A DNA stretch of 64,000 nucleotides from Siderastrea radians (GCA_964017195.1 OZ024897.1:34541536-34605535); one strand, 5' to 3'. Positions 41,917 through 52,356 are shown, counted from the first letter of the stretch. The notes: a model not told the origin generated them from the letters alone. Made by a program: numbers and translations.

Positions 41917-42546
41917 GTTTGTTTTTCACATTTTCTGCCCCTGAGCTAATTAACAAATAGGTTCCATTTGGCCGTGTGTTTGTACATACACTGTGACGTA
42001 AAAACGTGGAAAGAACAAGGAAGTACGTTTCGAGCCGAGGGCCGGCGAGTAGCCTGACTGATGTTCTTACCATGCTTTGATGTCCTCTTTGCGTTATCAG
42101 GGCACACTCGTACGGCCAAATGGAATGTACATTGTTTTGATGTCGATTATCCCGTAAAAATTTAGAAATGTTTTTAATAATCTTTGTATTGATGATTTGT
42201 GCGTGCACAACTTTGTGGCTCATTACGTCATTCGTGCGTCTTTACATAAATCATAAAGTCGCCTAGACCAATCAAAACGGGCGTTTTACTCTGCCCATTG
42301 TATAACATACGTTAACGTCTAAAGAGACCAAAATGAAGGGTATGTCTGACCAGTATACATAAATCTGAAAAATATTCAAACACCAATAATACCCTAAAGA
42401 AAAAAAGGCTTGTTTTTACCAGCGATCCAAGCACAAGAGTTCTGTGGGAAGAAAAAAACAACTCAAGCGTAATCACAGGAACAAGCACAAAATATTTACT
42501 ATAACAAAGATTTGATCGATTTCTATAGCACTTTTTTCGCACTTAT

Positions 42547-43225
42547 AGCTCATCTGACTGACGGAAAACAGAATTCTATTTGTTTTATACGTAAACTGAA
42601 AGTTATAATAATTTGAACGTGGATCGAACAGTTTTTAGGACAGCAACGTTTTCAAAATAAAAGGGTTAAATGAGCTTAATAACTCAAAAATAAGTTTCAA
42701 AAGACAATTTTCTAAACTTAACTCTTGTTTTGTTTTAAAATTATTTTTAAATAATCCCAGAATCTCTGGTTTTTCTTCCTTTTATTTAACAACAAGTCCA
42801 CGAGAGTGTAACGGATATGAAGTGATAAAGAATCAACGAGGCGCGTTGTGTCGAGTTTCATAGTGATAATATAATCACCCAATAGCTTAACTGACTGACG
42901 GAAACCAAAATTCTTTTTGTTTTATACCTTAACTGAAAGCTATATTAATTTGAACGTGGATCGAACAGTTTTTAGGACAGCAACGTTTTCAAAATAAAAG
43001 GGTTAAATGAGCTTAATAACTCGAAATAAGTTGTTTCAAAAGACAATTTTCTAAACTTAACTCTTGTTTTTTTTTTAAATTACTTTAAATTAATCCCAGA
43101 ATCTCTGGTTTTTCTTCTTGTTATTTAACAACAAGTCCACGAAAGTGCAATGGATATAAAGTGATAAAGAATCAAAGAGGCGCGTTGTGTCGAGTTTCAT
43201 GGTTATAATCACCTAATATCCAGAA
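42547..43225 (+). repeat. Tandem duplication, two ~340-bp copies
   Basis: 42,547-42,886 and 42,887-43,225 match over their whole length (CTGACTGACGGAAA, TTTGAACGTGGATCGAACAG, CAACAAGTCCACGA). Divergence is low. Non-coding, within the 3'-UTR intron of gene B. Confidence 0.9.
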
Positions 43226-43483
43226 AAGCGCGAGTAGAATAATCGTTTTATTGAATTTTAAACTTTCAGCAATTGTTTCTAATTTTTTTGCCATGTTTTA
43301 GACAAACACCTTTGTGCCCTAAAGAAAGCACCAATTTCCTTATAAGGCAAAAAGCAGGGTTTTTCATTAACTGAACCCGTGTGTGGTGAACCAATAAGAA
43401 AGCTGCTAATTCAACAACCAATACTGAGAATTTAACAAGTTGTGTTAGGTTCCGTTTCGTTCTGTTGTTTGCGTGCGGTCAAA

Positions 43484-43698
43484 GCCTGGCTAAACTAGGA
43501 AACATTGTTTCCAGACATGTTTCCTTGGGTGGATAAATTGGAAAACGTACGTTTCGGAAGCACTTGATTTAGAAACATTTCCTTGCTTCCAAGACGCAAA
43601 ATTTGCTTCCGCAACATATGTTTCTCGCGCGGCTAAACTGGAAAACATGTGCGTCTGCAGCAATATTTCCGCAACAATGTTAACAAGCTTAGCCAGGC
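43484..43698. mobile_element. MITE with GCCTGGCTAA termini
   Basis: Inverted ends GCCTGGCTAA / TTAGCCAGGC, 215 bases. The inside has alternating GGAAACATG/CATGTTTCC-type words, so it folds on itself. Confidence 0.7.
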
Positions 43699-43739
43699 CC
43701 TAAGCTCAAGCACAAGGATAAAAATATTTTGTTCCTTGT

Positions 43740-44376
43740 GCTCGTGCTGTCCTTGTTCTTATGTTTACGTGAAGCTTGTTTTCACGGTCAAATAAGTGTT
43801 GTGCTTGCGAGACAGTGCGCTAACGTCGCTGGGGGTGTGTAAACCGGACTTTGAAGGCGGCAAATTTAAACTGCGAATCTAGTGAACCACATAAAGGACC
43901 TTTGGAGGTGTTCTCCCTTGCTTGTCAGGATGCAAAGTTCATGTTAAAAATGTACCTCTCAATTAGTCGATGAAGATTTGTTTGGGTTTCTAAAAAATAT
44001 GGGAGTTTTTTACGAGAAAACATTTTTCGCACTGGAAACATTATGCTTTTTACATTTCTTGTAACTGGTCGATTTAACATTATTTTCACGAATTGTTAAC
44101 TTCTTGAAAGTAAAAGTCATTAGAATGTGGTGATACTTTGCACGCGAGCAGCCATCATTCTCTGGTTCTTTATTAGGCACGGTCAAGAGAGTGAAGGCTC
44201 TGGGTCGAACATGGGTAACAATTTAGTAAGAGTTATATAACTGTACATTTAATGCTGGACACGAGAAGGTTAACTTCACTTTCTGTAAAAAATATATGCT
44301 TAATTAATCTGTCTTTTTTGGTATACGTTGTCTTTACTCCTGTAACTCATAACTTTATTCCTTTCATATCTTGCAG
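43740..44376. other. Gene B 3'-UTR intron, paralogous to gene A
   Basis: Diverged match of 14,170-14,970 in the same position before the 3'-UTR exon. No coding signal. Confidence 0.5.
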
Positions 44377-44520
44377 TTCAAGACACAGCACAGTGACCAG
44401 GATCCGGCAGCAAATTGTATAGATGATTGTTAGTACATCTTACGTAGATTGATATAGAGCGATGGTAAATCGCTAAAAGCTGTATACCCACAAGTGAAAT
44501 AAAATGTTTGAAATCATTAT
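44377..44520 (+). other. 3'-UTR exon of gene B
   Basis: Acceptor TATCTTGCAG, then the family-conserved start TTCAAGACACAGCACAGTG. Poly(A) signal AATAAA at 44,498-44,503. Copies A (14,972) and C (62,498) lie in equivalent positions. Confidence 0.6.
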
Positions 44521-45150
44521 ACAGCTGCAAGTTTACTGTTTTAGAGTCAAGGCATTGAAATAATACTAAAACCAGCTTGATGCGAGTTGAAATTAACATG
44601 CTTCAGTAGTTTCTCTCGCTTTCCAAACAAACAAACGAACAAACAAAAAATACACATTTTAATTATTTTAATAAAATAGACCTTGGCTTCAAGTTAAATG
44701 ATTTTGAGATAACGAGTGTGTCTAGTGGGAAACACCACTATCCATTTTTAGAGCGATGATTACGTAACAATCGCATTTATATCCTCTACATGAGCAGTTT
44801 GTTCCTCTGTCGCAATGTCGTGGTTAGATCCGGGGAACACAGGGAATTGTTGACGCCACGTGCATCCTCGTCCCCAGGGTCTTTGGGTATTTGGGTCTTT
44901 CGTTCCCAGGGTCTCAGGCTTCTTTCTTATTCATCTTACTATTAGTTGATATAATATTTTTCATTTTCTATATTATACTATATGAAATTATTTTTAAGTC
45001 AGTTATGGCATGCGTTTTAAGTGTCTCAAAAATCGTGAGTATGATAAGTAAAATATTAAATTCAATGATCTAAGTATGGATCCTTTAAACTATACATATT
45101 AAAAATTATTATGCATTATTTGATTCAATTTATTCTCAATGTTTGCAGCA
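44521..45150. other. Junction region between host DNA and Polinton-2
   Basis: Host-like up to about 44,900 (CCCAGGGTCT repeated), then abruptly AT-rich. The left end of Polinton-2 lies here but I could not fix it to the base. Confidence 0.4.
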
Positions 45151-45151
45151 A

Positions 45152-45349
45152 TTACATTTTTTTAAGTTTTTTACTTTTCATATGACAATGTTTACCTGCT
45201 AAAGTATAATTTTCATCATTATTACAAACATCACATTTCCATTCTTTATTCAACATATATTTAGTCTTGCTTTGGGTAATTGCTTTTTTTCTCTCTATAT
45301 CATTATACTTAAAAGGTCGCCCTCTTTTTTTACCTTCTTGGATTTCCAT
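45152..45349 (-). CDS. Small AT-hook/zinc-finger-like protein (Polinton-2)
   Basis: 65 residues, start MEIQEGKKRGRPFKYND. KKRGRPFK resembles an AT-hook. CDVCNNDENYTLAGKHCHMK could form a Cys2His2-like zinc site. An AT-rich TATATATATA run is just upstream (about 45,350-45,362). It is intact and lies at the element's integrase end. The function is unknown; DNA binding is inferred only from these motifs. Confidence 0.55.
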   Translation of the reverse strand: MEIQEGKKRGRPFKYNDIERKKAITQSKTKYMLNKEWKCDVCNNDENYTLAGKHCHMKSKKLKKM

Positions 45350-45521
45350 AATATATATATACTATATACTTTTTAAATATAATATATCGTGGTTTTAAGT
45401 ATGATAATAAATTAAATAACAATAAATGAAAATAATACAATAGCCAGAAACAATCATATTTTTGGCTACCAAATAGCAAACAAACAACATAAACCATTAA
45501 ATAAAATGAAAAGAGAAAAAT

Positions 45522-46640
45522 CTAATACATTGGTTTATACTGTAGGATATATACATATATATTACATAATTTTGTTTTAAGCCATTTCCATATATCCTTT
45601 AAGTCCTTAATCGGTATCCAACTGTTAAAATCATCACTATATCCCTTCCACTTCACCAAAGCTTGTTTCTTCTTACGATCTTTCCGAATGATTTTTTCAA
45701 TTCTGAATACATCCCGTTTTGTTTTTAATAATTCAGGTTCATAAAAACTCCCTCGTATCTCTTCATCATTCAGATCCTTCAATTTGTAAGTAATTGGATT
45801 TGTATATTGGATTTTATCAACTGTAAATACTTCTTCAGTCCAGTTTGGAGTATATCCTTTATCAAATACTTTTCTCTTGTACTTACTTATTCTTACTTTA
45901 TCGCCAACTTTGAATTTTGGTTTTGATGATGGTTTTGTATCACCATACAGATTAAAATATACAATTCCTTCATTCTTCTTTTGACTGGCTTCTATGGGTG
46001 TCATTTTTATTGAAATGTGTTTAGTGTTATTATACTGTTTTAATATTTTGGGTAGAATGTCTAAATACTCTGTGTTACCTTGAATAGTGAACTGCTTCCA
46101 CATTTTCCCTTTTATAGTTCTGTTCCATCTTTCACAAACACTGGATTTTTCCTCATTCTCAGTGGAGTACAATGTTATTTTATTCTTATCCAAAAGGTCT
46201 TTCAGATGTTTGTTATAATACTCCTACCCTTTATCAGTCCATAGATATTGTGGTTTTCTACCTTCCTTAAAAATTAATTTGAATGCCTCAGCAACGGATT
46301 CACCTTTTTTGTCTTTCAATGGAACAATCCAACCATATTTACTAAACACATCTAAAACCACGAGAAGGTATCTGTAGCCTTTGTTCCATTTGCTGAACTG
46401 TTGCATTTCAACACGATCGGAATACCATCTCTCATCAATATGGTTTACAATTACCTGCCGCCGAGTAAAGTTGCGTTTTATGGGTTTATGTAATTTATCG
46501 GCTAATTTTTCTTGCCAGTTTTCTTCACTCGACGGCTTTTCCCGTTTTTTGTTTTACACCAAGACCCAGTTTTTGTTTTGTTTTAATCAAGAACCGAGCG
46601 GGTTGACCCCATTTTGGCATCTGTCCATAAGGTATTTCAT
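45522..46640 (-). pseudogene. Retroviral-type integrase with chromodomain (Polinton-2)
   Basis: The catalytic core reads NHIDERWYSDRV (first Asp region), VVLDVFSKYGWIVPL, then LWTDKG followed by TAG at 46,223-46,221 and EYYNKHL. The same frame then continues through ERWNRTIKGKMW, where the Glu of the D-D-E triad is expected. An SH3-like region (KFKVGDKVRISKYKR) and a chromodomain (FRIEKIIRKDRKKKQALVKW ... WIPIKDL) end the protein at 45,522. Integrase joins the element ends to host DNA; the chromodomain may steer it to marked chromatin. The N-terminal part near 46,540-46,640 is shifted in frame and connects to the upstream PLA2-like frame. At least one stop and one shift. Confidence 0.85.
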
Positions 46641-47344
46641 CTAATGATTTAACCATTTTTTAATCACATTCACTTTGTTTTCCCCCATATCATAACAAAT
46701 ATCATGACGGGCTGCTATTTCATCCACTTTATTGTAAGGTTGTACATACCATTTGGTAACTTCGCCAGTGTTTTTATCATATTCCAACTGTTTTTCAAGC
46801 GGGTTATATGGCCCCATGTATTTGTATTTTGATGGAGTGAAACCAGCCTTTGGTCTTGGTAGCTTACCAATCATTTTATGGATATCTAATGCACCACCAT
46901 CTAAATCCTTTCTGTTAGTTTTATAATTCCTTTTGGGTCTGATTTTTGTTGAGAGCTCATCGAGAGCTTGTGAAACAACATTGTGAATCATTGGATTTAA
47001 CTTATCAAGAGCGTAATCAATTGCTTTCTTCTGCAATTTGGGGTTTCTAAGAGCCTCACTACCACAATATATACCCCTTTCAACAGCTTTTTTACCCATC
47101 CATGGAATTCCTTTATGGATAAACAAATCTAACCCAGCGTCAGCCATAGAACTTGCAATGCCCGCTCCTTCAGACGGGCTAACTAGTTTCCCTGTTTTTG
47201 TTTTACAAAATTGGTCTTTGTAATGCCATATTCAGCACAAATGCATTTCATCATAAGTCTGTTATTTTTAGCTCTCACATATCTTTCACTTCCTGGAACA
47301 CATTGTGTCACCTTTTTTTGTTTTACGCAATAAGATTTTACCAT
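46641..47344 (-). pseudogene. Cys-rich leader plus PLA2-like domain (Polinton-2)
   Basis: From ATG 47,344 (MVKSYCVKQKKVTQCVPG) a Cys-rich module leads, after a frameshift near 47,200, into a long frame (47,147-46,641) with GAGIASSMADAG, a loop YMGPYNPLEKQL and the catalytic-type box AARHDICYDMG. The Gly-Pro-x-Asn-Pro-Leu loop plus HDxxYD is the signature of the phospholipase A2 domain known from parvovirus VP1, where it opens endosomal membranes during entry. Near 46,665 a lost base and a TAA separate this from a continuing frame (MVKSLDEIPYGQMPKWG) that runs into the integrase. The gene head has the element's promoter-like motif at 47,357-47,368; none lies before the integrase. Confidence 0.75.
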
Positions 47345-47356
47345 TGTATACATACA

Positions 47357-47368
47357 TTAGATTAGATT
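47357..47368 (-). promoter_or_regulatory. Polinton-2 promoter-like motif, PLA2 gene
   Basis: Minus-strand AATCTAATCTAA, 12 bases before the ATG at 47,344. Confidence 0.55.
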
Positions 47369-47769
47369 AAGGTTCAATATATACGTTTTCATATTTACCA
47401 GTTTTTGGATTTTTAATCATATGCATGACTGTACCCTTTTTAGGATGAGTCCAAAACTTTTTACTTGTTATACCTGTAGGTCCGGGGAAAGCATTTTTTA
47501 CCATTTCTCCACTCCAATATCGGTCAAATACATGGTTGGTTGATGGAATTACTTTGTGAGTTATTTGTTCGGCTATTTTGGCTGCCTCAAAAGCTTTACC
47601 TAATGGATTTTCACCTCCTTTTTGGCTTTTAATGAATTTGGTTTTCGTAATACCACTTTCAGCACAATTACATTTCATCATAAGTCTGTTATTTTTGGCT
47701 CTCACATATCTTTCACTCCCTGGAACACATTCTGTGACCTTTTTTTTGTTTTACTTAATAAGATTTCAT
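47367..47769 (-). pseudogene. Second copy of the Cys-rich module (Polinton-2)
   Basis: From ATG 47,769 the fourth-next codon is TAA (47,757-47,755, MKSY then stop), then the frame is open: CVPGSERYVRAKNNRLMMKC, then CAESGITKTKF and a C-terminal part with HVFDRYWSGEMVKNAFPGPT. The first ~50 residues match the leader of the PLA2 gene next door (47,190-47,344) closely, so a duplication is clear. The C-terminal 70 residues are unique. Unknown function; metal binding by the Cys residues is possible. Confidence 0.55.
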
Positions 47770-47782
47770 ATATATAACTTGA

Positions 47783-48823
47783 TCATATATTTTTGAAATA
47801 CCGTTCTATGAATTTCTCATTCTTCATTGTATCATCTATGTGAAACACTTTTAACAGATCAAAATATGTTTTGCCTTTATTCATCTCGTTTAAAAAATAT
47901 AAACGGAAATATCCACATGTGGTGGTGTTGATATTTTGTATTTGATTGTTTTGGTGCAACAAGGTCAGATTTTGCCTTCTCGCATGGTTTACAATCTCCT
48001 GAAATGGAGGCAACCCGAACGAATCAAAGTAATTGATGATGTTATCTTTCACATATGTAGAAACCCAGTGACTTCTACTCATATATGCAGGTTCTAAGTT
48101 ATAAATAAACAATGCCTGCTTATGATTATGTGGGATTGTTTCATCTCTTGACCATATATCTTTTATTGGGATATTCAGATATTTACACCATTCTATTAAA
48201 TCATAATTGCTTAATGGGATATTTTTATGAAATTTGGGTTTTATAATAGAATGTTTAAGAGAGGGACGTTTTTGAATGGACTGTCGTTTCCGAGAAGTAA
48301 TCCTTTCCCCTTTTTTTTTGTGCCTTTTTTTTAAATGTTTTTTTTTAGTTCCCATACCGATAGTACCCGTTGGCCAATTTCCCAAAAATGGTGATGGTAT
48401 ACTTAATCTTGATACTCCTTTACCACCTTTATCATCATTACTTGGTGGTCTTTGTTTTGGTAAACCCATTTGTGGAGCACCTTTTCCAGTTATTTTCTTT
48501 ATAGCCTCAATAGGGAGTGGGACTCCAATTGTTGCTAACAGAGGACCAAGGAATCCACCTGTTTGTTGTGTTTTTGTTGGTTTTATTTGAACACTTCCAC
48601 CTGTTTGTAGAGCATTCAATGTATCTTGTTTTTGTTTTGTGGTCAAAAGATGTTTATATGCTATCAACTGGTCGATTTTATTTTGTGGTACAAGGAAACC
48701 ACCTGATTGTGCTCCATTTCCAGATATCTTCTTAACGATCTGACTAGCACCTTCACTTGCAGCTCCAGCCAAGGCTGATAAACCGATAGTTTTTGCTAAT
48801 GTTGGTGCCAAAGCTCTACCCAA
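47783..48823 (-). CDS. Adenain-like protease with pX/pVI-like N-terminal extension (Polinton-2)
   Basis: 346 codons open from a TTG at 48,823; no ATG start is visible, and a stop precedes it, so the true N-terminus may be lost. The C-terminal third is the cysteine protease: His in RSHWVSTYV, Asp in NYFDSFGLP, Cys in TTTCGYFRLYF. The N-terminal ~150 residues are hydrophobic and Gly-rich with repeated GG sites (NGAQSGGFLVP, LQTGGSV, QQTGGFLGPLL), like cleavage sites of this protease class. A Lys/Arg-rich linker (KKKHLKKRHKKKGERITSRK) follows. It may be a fusion of a core/membrane-active precursor with its own protease. Confidence 0.75.
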   Translation of the reverse strand: MGRALAPTLAKTIGLSALAGAASEGASQIVKKISGNGAQSGGFLVPQNKIDQLIAYKHLLTTKQKQDTLNALQTGGSVQIKPTKTQQTGGFLGPLLATIGVPLPIEAIKKITGKGAPQMGLPKQRPPSNDDKGGKGVSRLSIPSPFLGNWPTGTIGMGTKKKHLKKRHKKKGERITSRKRQSIQKRPSLKHSIIKPKFHKNIPLSNYDLIEWCKYLNIPIKDIWSRDETIPHNHKQALFIYNLEPAYMSRSHWVSTYVKDNIINYFDSFGLPPFQEIVNHARRQNLTLLHQNNQIQNINTTTCGYFRLYFLNEMNKGKTYFDLLKVFHIDDTMKNEKFIERYFKNI

Positions 48824-48856
48824 TTAAAAATGTATATTACTGTTTGAACCTTCATT

Positions 48857-50116
48857 TTACTCAACCATCAGTTCATTACCAACTTTATCAACGATAACCT
48901 CATTTTCATAGAAAACAATTGAATGAGCTCTAACAGCAGCTGTAGGGGCCACATTTAAACGATAATGTAAAATTAGTTGTTTTGGATCTCTTGTAACAGT
49001 AACCATAAAGAGATGTGAAATTATGTAGATTCAATTGTGTCCCTGTATTATAATCGTTCTTTCTGAATGCATAAGACATAAGATCATCGAAGATCCTTAT
49101 TTTACTATCTCCATCATATTTCAACTCAGGATAAAAAACATTATTTCCATATTCCAAACGACAAGATGCAAGAGTACTGTTGTTATCAGCAGCATTAAGC
49201 TTGAAAGTATCATATATATATAAGGAGTTCTTTCAGATTCTTCATCATTTGGGCCTTTAGTTCTTTGTAGATAAATAAATACATGCTTAACATTATCAAT
49301 TGCTGGACTGATTTGAAACATATTCTGAATAGATTGAGTATTTGCTGACTGATTATACAAATCTCTCATATATGTCCATTTAGTTGGTTTGAGAAAATCT
49401 GCCACAAATTCACTATATGAACTATCTTTTGGGATTATTTTTGGAAGCCAAAGATATAATCTTTTAACTACTAGTCTACCAGCACCAGCAGCTGCAGCCT
49501 TGTGTATTAATTCAGAATCATGATTTAATGTCAATTCAATTCGAAGCTGCATTGGTGGAAGCATTTTATTTTCTAATTTTTCGAAAGAGCTGTATCTATT
49601 CAATGGAATATTTTCATTAATCGATTTTGGACCACCACTTCCATCATCTGCTACAGCTTGTGTTAAAATGCGACGTTGTTCAAAACCTAAATTAGTATCA
49701 GCTGTTGTTGAATCACTGTCTAAATACCAGAATGAATTTTTAGCTACAGACCGTGAAAAGTCATCTGAATATTCCAAAAGATTTTTGGCACTTGTAATTC
49801 GATGTAAATTATCGCTTTCATAAACAATTTTACCAGAAGATTTAATTACCATGTGTCTGATAAGAGAATGGCTTCCGCTTATCAAAGTAATACGATCAGC
49901 GGCTGCATAACCAGTGCCATCAGCACGTTTTTGAAGCTCTTTGGTGACCTCAAAATACCCACTATAAAAACCGAATAGGGTTGATCTATCATTGATAGTG
50001 AATCTATAGCCTGTTTTTTTCTGTGATTGATTATTGGCAGGTTGTTCAATTACATGATCGAGATGAAAACGAACAAATTCATATCTCGGTAATTTTTCAC
50101 TAGTTCTAAAACTCAT
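48857..50116 (-). pseudogene. Major capsid protein, two frameshifts (Polinton-2)
   Basis: ATG 50,116 (MSFRTSEKLPRYEFVRFHLD) opens about 300 codons to a shift near 49,215; the next frame (49,200-49,020) carries CRLEYGNNVFYPELKYDG; a second shift near 49,010 leads to a last frame ending at TAA 48,859-48,857. The total of ~420 codons and the beta-rich sequence fit the double-jelly-roll capsid protein of Polintons. It lies between the protease and minor capsid genes. The promoter-like motif is at 50,125-50,136. The shifts are single-base type events in otherwise well-kept sequence. Confidence 0.78.
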
Positions 50117-50124
50117 TTATATAG

Positions 50125-50136
50125 TTAGTTTAGATA
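50125..50136 (-). promoter_or_regulatory. Polinton-2 promoter-like motif, capsid gene
   Basis: Minus-strand TATCTAAACTAA, then CTATATAA and the ATG at 50,116. Confidence 0.6.
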
Positions 50137-50164
50137 ATTTTTACTTTTAAAAGCCATTTCCGGA

Positions 50165-50520
50165 TATTAATGTATTAAGAATAATATTGTAATCTTCTTG
50201 TTTTGGTTTGGATTTTACAGGTTTCATGAATGTTACTTGTTTTGGTTGAGGATGTTGGTTTTATTGAACTATGTAATTTTTTCATGATCATTTCACCAGA
50301 TTTTTCAACAGCTTTTTTTACCAAGTTTATCTCCAGCATGTTCAATTCCTGATTTTAGTGCTTTTTTAGCAAGAGGTTTCAATAACATTTGTGAAGCATT
50401 GCCTAACATCTTTTTGACAGGTTTGAAAATGTTATCAACAATCAATCCACTACCTTTATGTTGATAAACAAATTTACCAAGTTTCGGATGATAAATACGT
50501 TTAAATTCGTATGGTTTCAT
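50165..50520 (-). pseudogene. pX/core-like basic protein, frameshifted (Polinton-2)
   Basis: ATG 50,520 starts MKPYEFKRIYHPKLGKFVYQ. It has a Gly site KGSGLIVDNIF and an amphipathic basic helix region (KPVKKML ... KPLAKKALKSG). The frame stops at about 50,305 in a run of seven A residues; a one-base slip there opens a further ~45 codons (KSGEMIMKKLHSS). It is similar in character to the N-terminal part of the protease ORF. The KGSG site could be cut by the protease. Role in DNA packing or membrane activity is inferred. Confidence 0.5.
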
Positions 50521-50527
50521 TATATGA

Positions 50528-50539
50528 TTACATTAGATA
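50528..50539 (-). promoter_or_regulatory. Polinton-2 promoter-like motif, pX-like gene
   Basis: Minus-strand TATCTAATGTAA, then TCATATA and the ATG at 50,520. Confidence 0.55.
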
Positions 50540-50544
50540 AAATA

Positions 50545-51309
50545 TCAATTAATTTTTTCACATAAAATCAAACTAAAAGAAGTATCACTATGATTAAGAT
50601 CTATAATTCTTTTTTTACCATCAATTATATAAATCCGTATTGTATTAATAGTGTTTTTATTAATTGGATTATATTGAACTCTTCTTGGTTCTTGTGTGAA
50701 ACTGTAACTCGGTGTTAGTGTGCTAGTACTAAGACTATAGATAATATCCGTTTCATCACCATCAACCAAACTTTGAGATATAAGATCACAATGTATATTG
50801 AGAATTTCTCTGTCTTGACTTAGATTTGGCATGAAATCACCAATATTTTCAACATTAGTTAAAACCCGTTGATTAAGCCCAATTAAATCATTAAAATCAG
50901 ATTGAGTCAAATTTAATCTGTATTTTGTGGCTAATGTTATTATAGTTCTAAATATTGTATTTTCAAATTCAAGAGTGATTGGATATGTTGGATTATCGTT
51001 TGCTGTTCCTGTTTTTGTCTGCTCCTTAATATAATTATTAAAATCAACATAATTCCAAACACCAGAAGAAAAATTCAAATCAGTCCAATTATTACCATTA
51101 TCAGATGAAAATCTTATTTTTTGATTGTTCAATTCGGGTGTTACATTAAACCAGGTGACGATCATGGAAATAATCCTATCTAAACCTATTTGATATTCTT
51201 TGTTTGGATCAAGTGTTATTGGATTGGTATATTTAATTGCGAAATCACTTGGTTTATTACCATTATTATTTTTAACTGTATGACTTGATAAAACTAGTTG
51301 TCTTTTCAT
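50545..51309 (-). CDS. Minor capsid (penton-like) protein (Polinton-2)
   Basis: 254 residues, intact, from ATG 51,309 (MKRQLVLSSHTVKNNNGNKP). Features fit the single-jelly-roll minor capsid protein of Polintons: early phrase KPSDFAIKYTNPITLDPNKE, a middle part with WNYVDFNNYIKEQ and YPITLEF, and an end INTIRIYIIDGKKRIIDLNH. This protein forms the five-fold vertices. It is next to the capsid and pX-like genes and has the promoter-like motif at 51,316-51,327. It is one of two Polinton-2 capsid-side genes without a lesion. Confidence 0.75.
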   Translation of the reverse strand: MKRQLVLSSHTVKNNNGNKPSDFAIKYTNPITLDPNKEYQIGLDRIISMIVTWFNVTPELNNQKIRFSSDNGNNWTDLNFSSGVWNYVDFNNYIKEQTKTGTANDNPTYPITLEFENTIFRTIITLATKYRLNLTQSDFNDLIGLNQRVLTNVENIGDFMPNLSQDREILNIHCDLISQSLVDGDETDIIYSLSTSTLTPSYSFTQEPRRVQYNPINKNTINTIRIYIIDGKKRIIDLNHSDTSFSLILCEKIN

Positions 51310-51315
51310 ATATGT

Positions 51316-51327
51316 TTAGTTTAGATT
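51316..51327 (-). promoter_or_regulatory. Polinton-2 promoter-like motif, minor capsid gene
   Basis: Minus-strand AATCTAAACTAA, then ACATAT and the ATG at 51,309. Confidence 0.6.
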
Positions 51328-51431
51328 AAAATAGTTTTTATATATTTTATTGTATTGTGGTTTGTTAAGTATTGAATTTCTGAATAAAATACCAAGAAGT
51401 GCAACGTCTCTTTCTTAGTTCCTTACAATTA

Positions 51432-52356
51432 TTACCAGCAGCCATTGATCCGATGATGAGTTCTAATTTTTTTTACCACTTCTGTTGGATCATTAAAAAA
51501 CATAAATTTACCACCTCTTTTTGTTTTTCTTTTTAAACCAGACCCTTTAATATTTTTCAATCTGTTTTGATGAAAATCAATATAATCAGTAAGAATCTGT
51601 CTTGTGTTTTCAATAACTTTTCTGTGATATTGAGCTTCAGCTTGACTGATTGAACCTTGTTTCAATTTTTTAGTAATATTCATTGAATATCCAGAAAGTT
51701 GTTGTCGTTTCTTGGCAGCTTGATCAATTTTTTCCCTCAGAAAAGTTTGTTTTAATTTGTTGATCATACCCTCTTGATTCAATTGTAATTCCACAGTATC
51801 ATAATTTGGAATTTCCAGTTTATCTAAAAGCTCATTAATTCTATCTTCTTCCAAAATATTATAATCTGGTGTTTCATCTTCTTCATATTCTGTAGTAAGA
51901 TCTTCATATTTTGGAGGAAGATCTTCATGTTTTGGAGGAAGATCTTCATGTTGAAGCATATATTCTGGATTGATATATATATAGGTTTTTCACCTGATTC
52001 TAACTCTTTGAGAACATCTTCATAAGCAGGAGGAACTAGTTGTTTGTTATTTTGTGGTTCAACTTCTTCACCAAATAGGTCTTCTAAACCATAATCAAGC
52101 ACTTCTTCATCATCTCCTATTTCAAGTCTATAATCAGGAACAGGTCTTTTTTTAGTTGGTAATCTTCTTTCTGGTATTTTTGGTATTGTAAGATCCTTTA
52201 ACCCAAATGTTATGGGTTTGAAAAGTTTATCTGTTTGAACTTCACCTATTGAATATCATATATATTTTTTTATTGCATTGTTTCTTTTACATCATTCATC
52301 TTTTTACCAAGTTCAGATTTTTTCTCAGCCATCTCTTTCCATTTAAGTAAACTCAT
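51432..52356 (-). pseudogene. PPxY-motif virion-type protein, broken (Polinton-2)
   Basis: ATG 52,356 starts MSLLKWKEMAEKKSELGKKM, with TAA after 28 codons. After a gap with a second stop, coding resumes (GEVQTDKLFKPITFGLKD) and shifts again near 51,960. The middle has LVPPAYEDV and LPPKYEDL with PPKHEDL repeats, i.e. two PPxY late-domain motifs that in viruses recruit Nedd4-type ubiquitin ligases and ESCRT. The C-terminal ~130 residues are helical and end with KRKTKRGGKF. The degenerate promoter-like motif TATTTAAACAAA lies just upstream (about 52,369-52,380). Confidence 0.6.

Noticed and set aside
42312..42542. Minus-strand ORF in the gene B 3' intron
   Set aside because: No domain, no splice or promoter support, AT-rich intron sequence.
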